Part shown: piece by piece, positions 36,456 to 36,704 of the stretch
Layout: each line of letters starts with the position of its first letter
How positions within the stretch are numbered: position 1 is the first letter of the stretch
Translations under genes and position numbers: made by a program
The notes under the pieces: generated by a model
The model's input: the letters and a program-made list of their open reading frames with translations, nothing else
Told to the model about the DNA's origin: nothing
Database searches by the model: none
Assembly: GCA_038203635.1 (NCBI GenBank)
Contig: JBBRDT010000030.1
Coordinates: 1 to 36,704, forward strand
Source: DASRIA01 sp038203635
GTDB lineage: Bacteria; Actinomycetota; Thermoleophilia; Solirubrobacterales; JBBDJG01
DNA length: 36,704 nucleotides
Direction of reading: 5' to 3'

Positions 36456-36704
36456 GGGGCGCCGCGGGCGACTACAACTTCGTGTCATACGTCGTCGAGC
36501 GCCTCGCGCGCGAGCGGCCCGCCGACGAGGCGCTGCGCGCGATCGCGGCCGACGGCTCCGTGCGCTCCTTTTCGTATGCGGATGTCGCGCGACACGCCTC
36601 CGAGGCGGCGGCCGGGCTCAACCAGGCAGGCCAGAGCCCCGGCCAGGTCGTGATGACCCTGATTGGAGCGCCGCCCCAAAAGGACTTCACCATGCTAGGC
36701 GCGA
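36452..36704 (+). CDS. Acyl-CoA synthetase / AMP-binding enzyme, N-terminal part (cut by the window end)
   Basis: GTG 36452, overlapping the preceding TGA by 4 bp, opens a frame that runs off the end: MRGAAGDYNFVSYVVERLAR, then ERPADEALRAIAADGSVRSFSYADVARHAS, EAAAGLNQAGQSPGQVVMTLIG and APPQKDFTMLGA. FSYADVARHASEAAAGL followed by GxxPGQVVMTLIG is the start of ANL-superfamily acyl-CoA synthetases. No stop occurs before the edge. The last 13 residues fit the family less well. Confidence 0.65.
   Translation, partial: MRGAAGDYNFVSYVVERLARERPADEALRAIAADGSVRSFSYADVARHASEAAAGLNQAGQSPGQVVMTLIGAPPQKDFTMLGA

Noticed and set aside
1..36704. CRISPR arrays, phage genes, transposases, toxin-antitoxin pairs
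   Set aside because: None seen in either strand; the only repeats are the short elements listed.

Overview
The window is a very GC-rich bacterial chromosome segment with densely packed genes, frequent GTG and TTG starts, many 4-bp ATGA/GTGA/TTGA gene overlaps, a coenzyme F420 pathway with F420-dependent oxidoreductases, a ClpS adaptor, a GTP-type PEP carboxykinase and an ethylmalonyl-CoA type carboxylase/reductase. This points to an actinobacterium. The combination of bare FbiA/FbiD/CofE proteins, a fused FbiC and R/K-rich secreted beta-type tails suggests class Thermoleophilia (Solirubrobacterales or Gaiellales), which is an inference from gene content. No rRNA, tRNA, CRISPR array, phage or transposase gene was found. 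Both ends cut through genes (an F420:NADP reductase on the left, an acyl-CoA synthetase on the right).

Layout. 1-6.1 kb is the F420 block: the end of the F420:NADPH reductase, then cofD, cofC and cofE in a coupled + strand operon, facing fbiC and a zinc alcohol dehydrogenase on the - strand. 6.1-12 kb holds an aquaporin, a YgfZ-type folate-binding protein, a PlsC-like acyltransferase, a lipoprotein, and a MarR regulator coupled to a 14-helix drug exporter. 12.1-18.1 kb has crotonyl-CoA carboxylase/reductase, a small barrel protein, a DoxX/MarR divergent pair, ClpS with a metallo-beta-lactamase-fold hydrolase, and a B12-dependent acyl-CoA mutase large subunit. 18.2-22.9 kb has a secreted alpha/beta hydrolase, a luciferase-like F420 oxidoreductase, and moaA with a zinc-ribbon protein. 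23-29 kb is mainly - strand: a frame-disrupted HEAT-repeat gene, pckG, a MaoC hydratase, an SCP2-like protein, a CmcI-type methyltransferase and an acyl-CoA dehydrogenase. 29.2-34.1 kb has a malyl-CoA lyase family gene, a patatin, an atypical succinate-CoA ligase pair and a ferredoxin. The right end has a secreted protein, a CBS-methyltransferase fusion and a truncated acyl-CoA synthetase.

How the genes fit together. Ccr, the mutase, the acyl-CoA dehydrogenase, the MaoC hydratase and the CitE-family lyase correspond one by one to ethylmalonyl-CoA pathway steps. The sucCD-like ligase and PEPCK would carry the products into the TCA cycle and gluconeogenesis. They lie in several transcription units over 21 kb rather than in one operon.

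Most interesting signals. (1) A 42-43 bp double-hairpin element occurs three times: inside fbiC, inside the mutase gene (both in frame, 38 of 42 positions identical) and between sucC and sucD. The sucC-sucD copy sits between 9-bp direct repeats and within a 35-codon reading frame that joins the two genes by ATGA overlaps at both ends. One hairpin stem differs between copies by compensating changes. (2) About a dozen genes without a Shine-Dalgarno sequence have a TAnnnT hexamer 6-11 nt before the start codon, the layout of leaderless transcription. (3) A HEAT-repeat gene is split between two frames. (4) A ferredoxin appears to have kept only one half of a two-cluster fold and is coupled to sucD.
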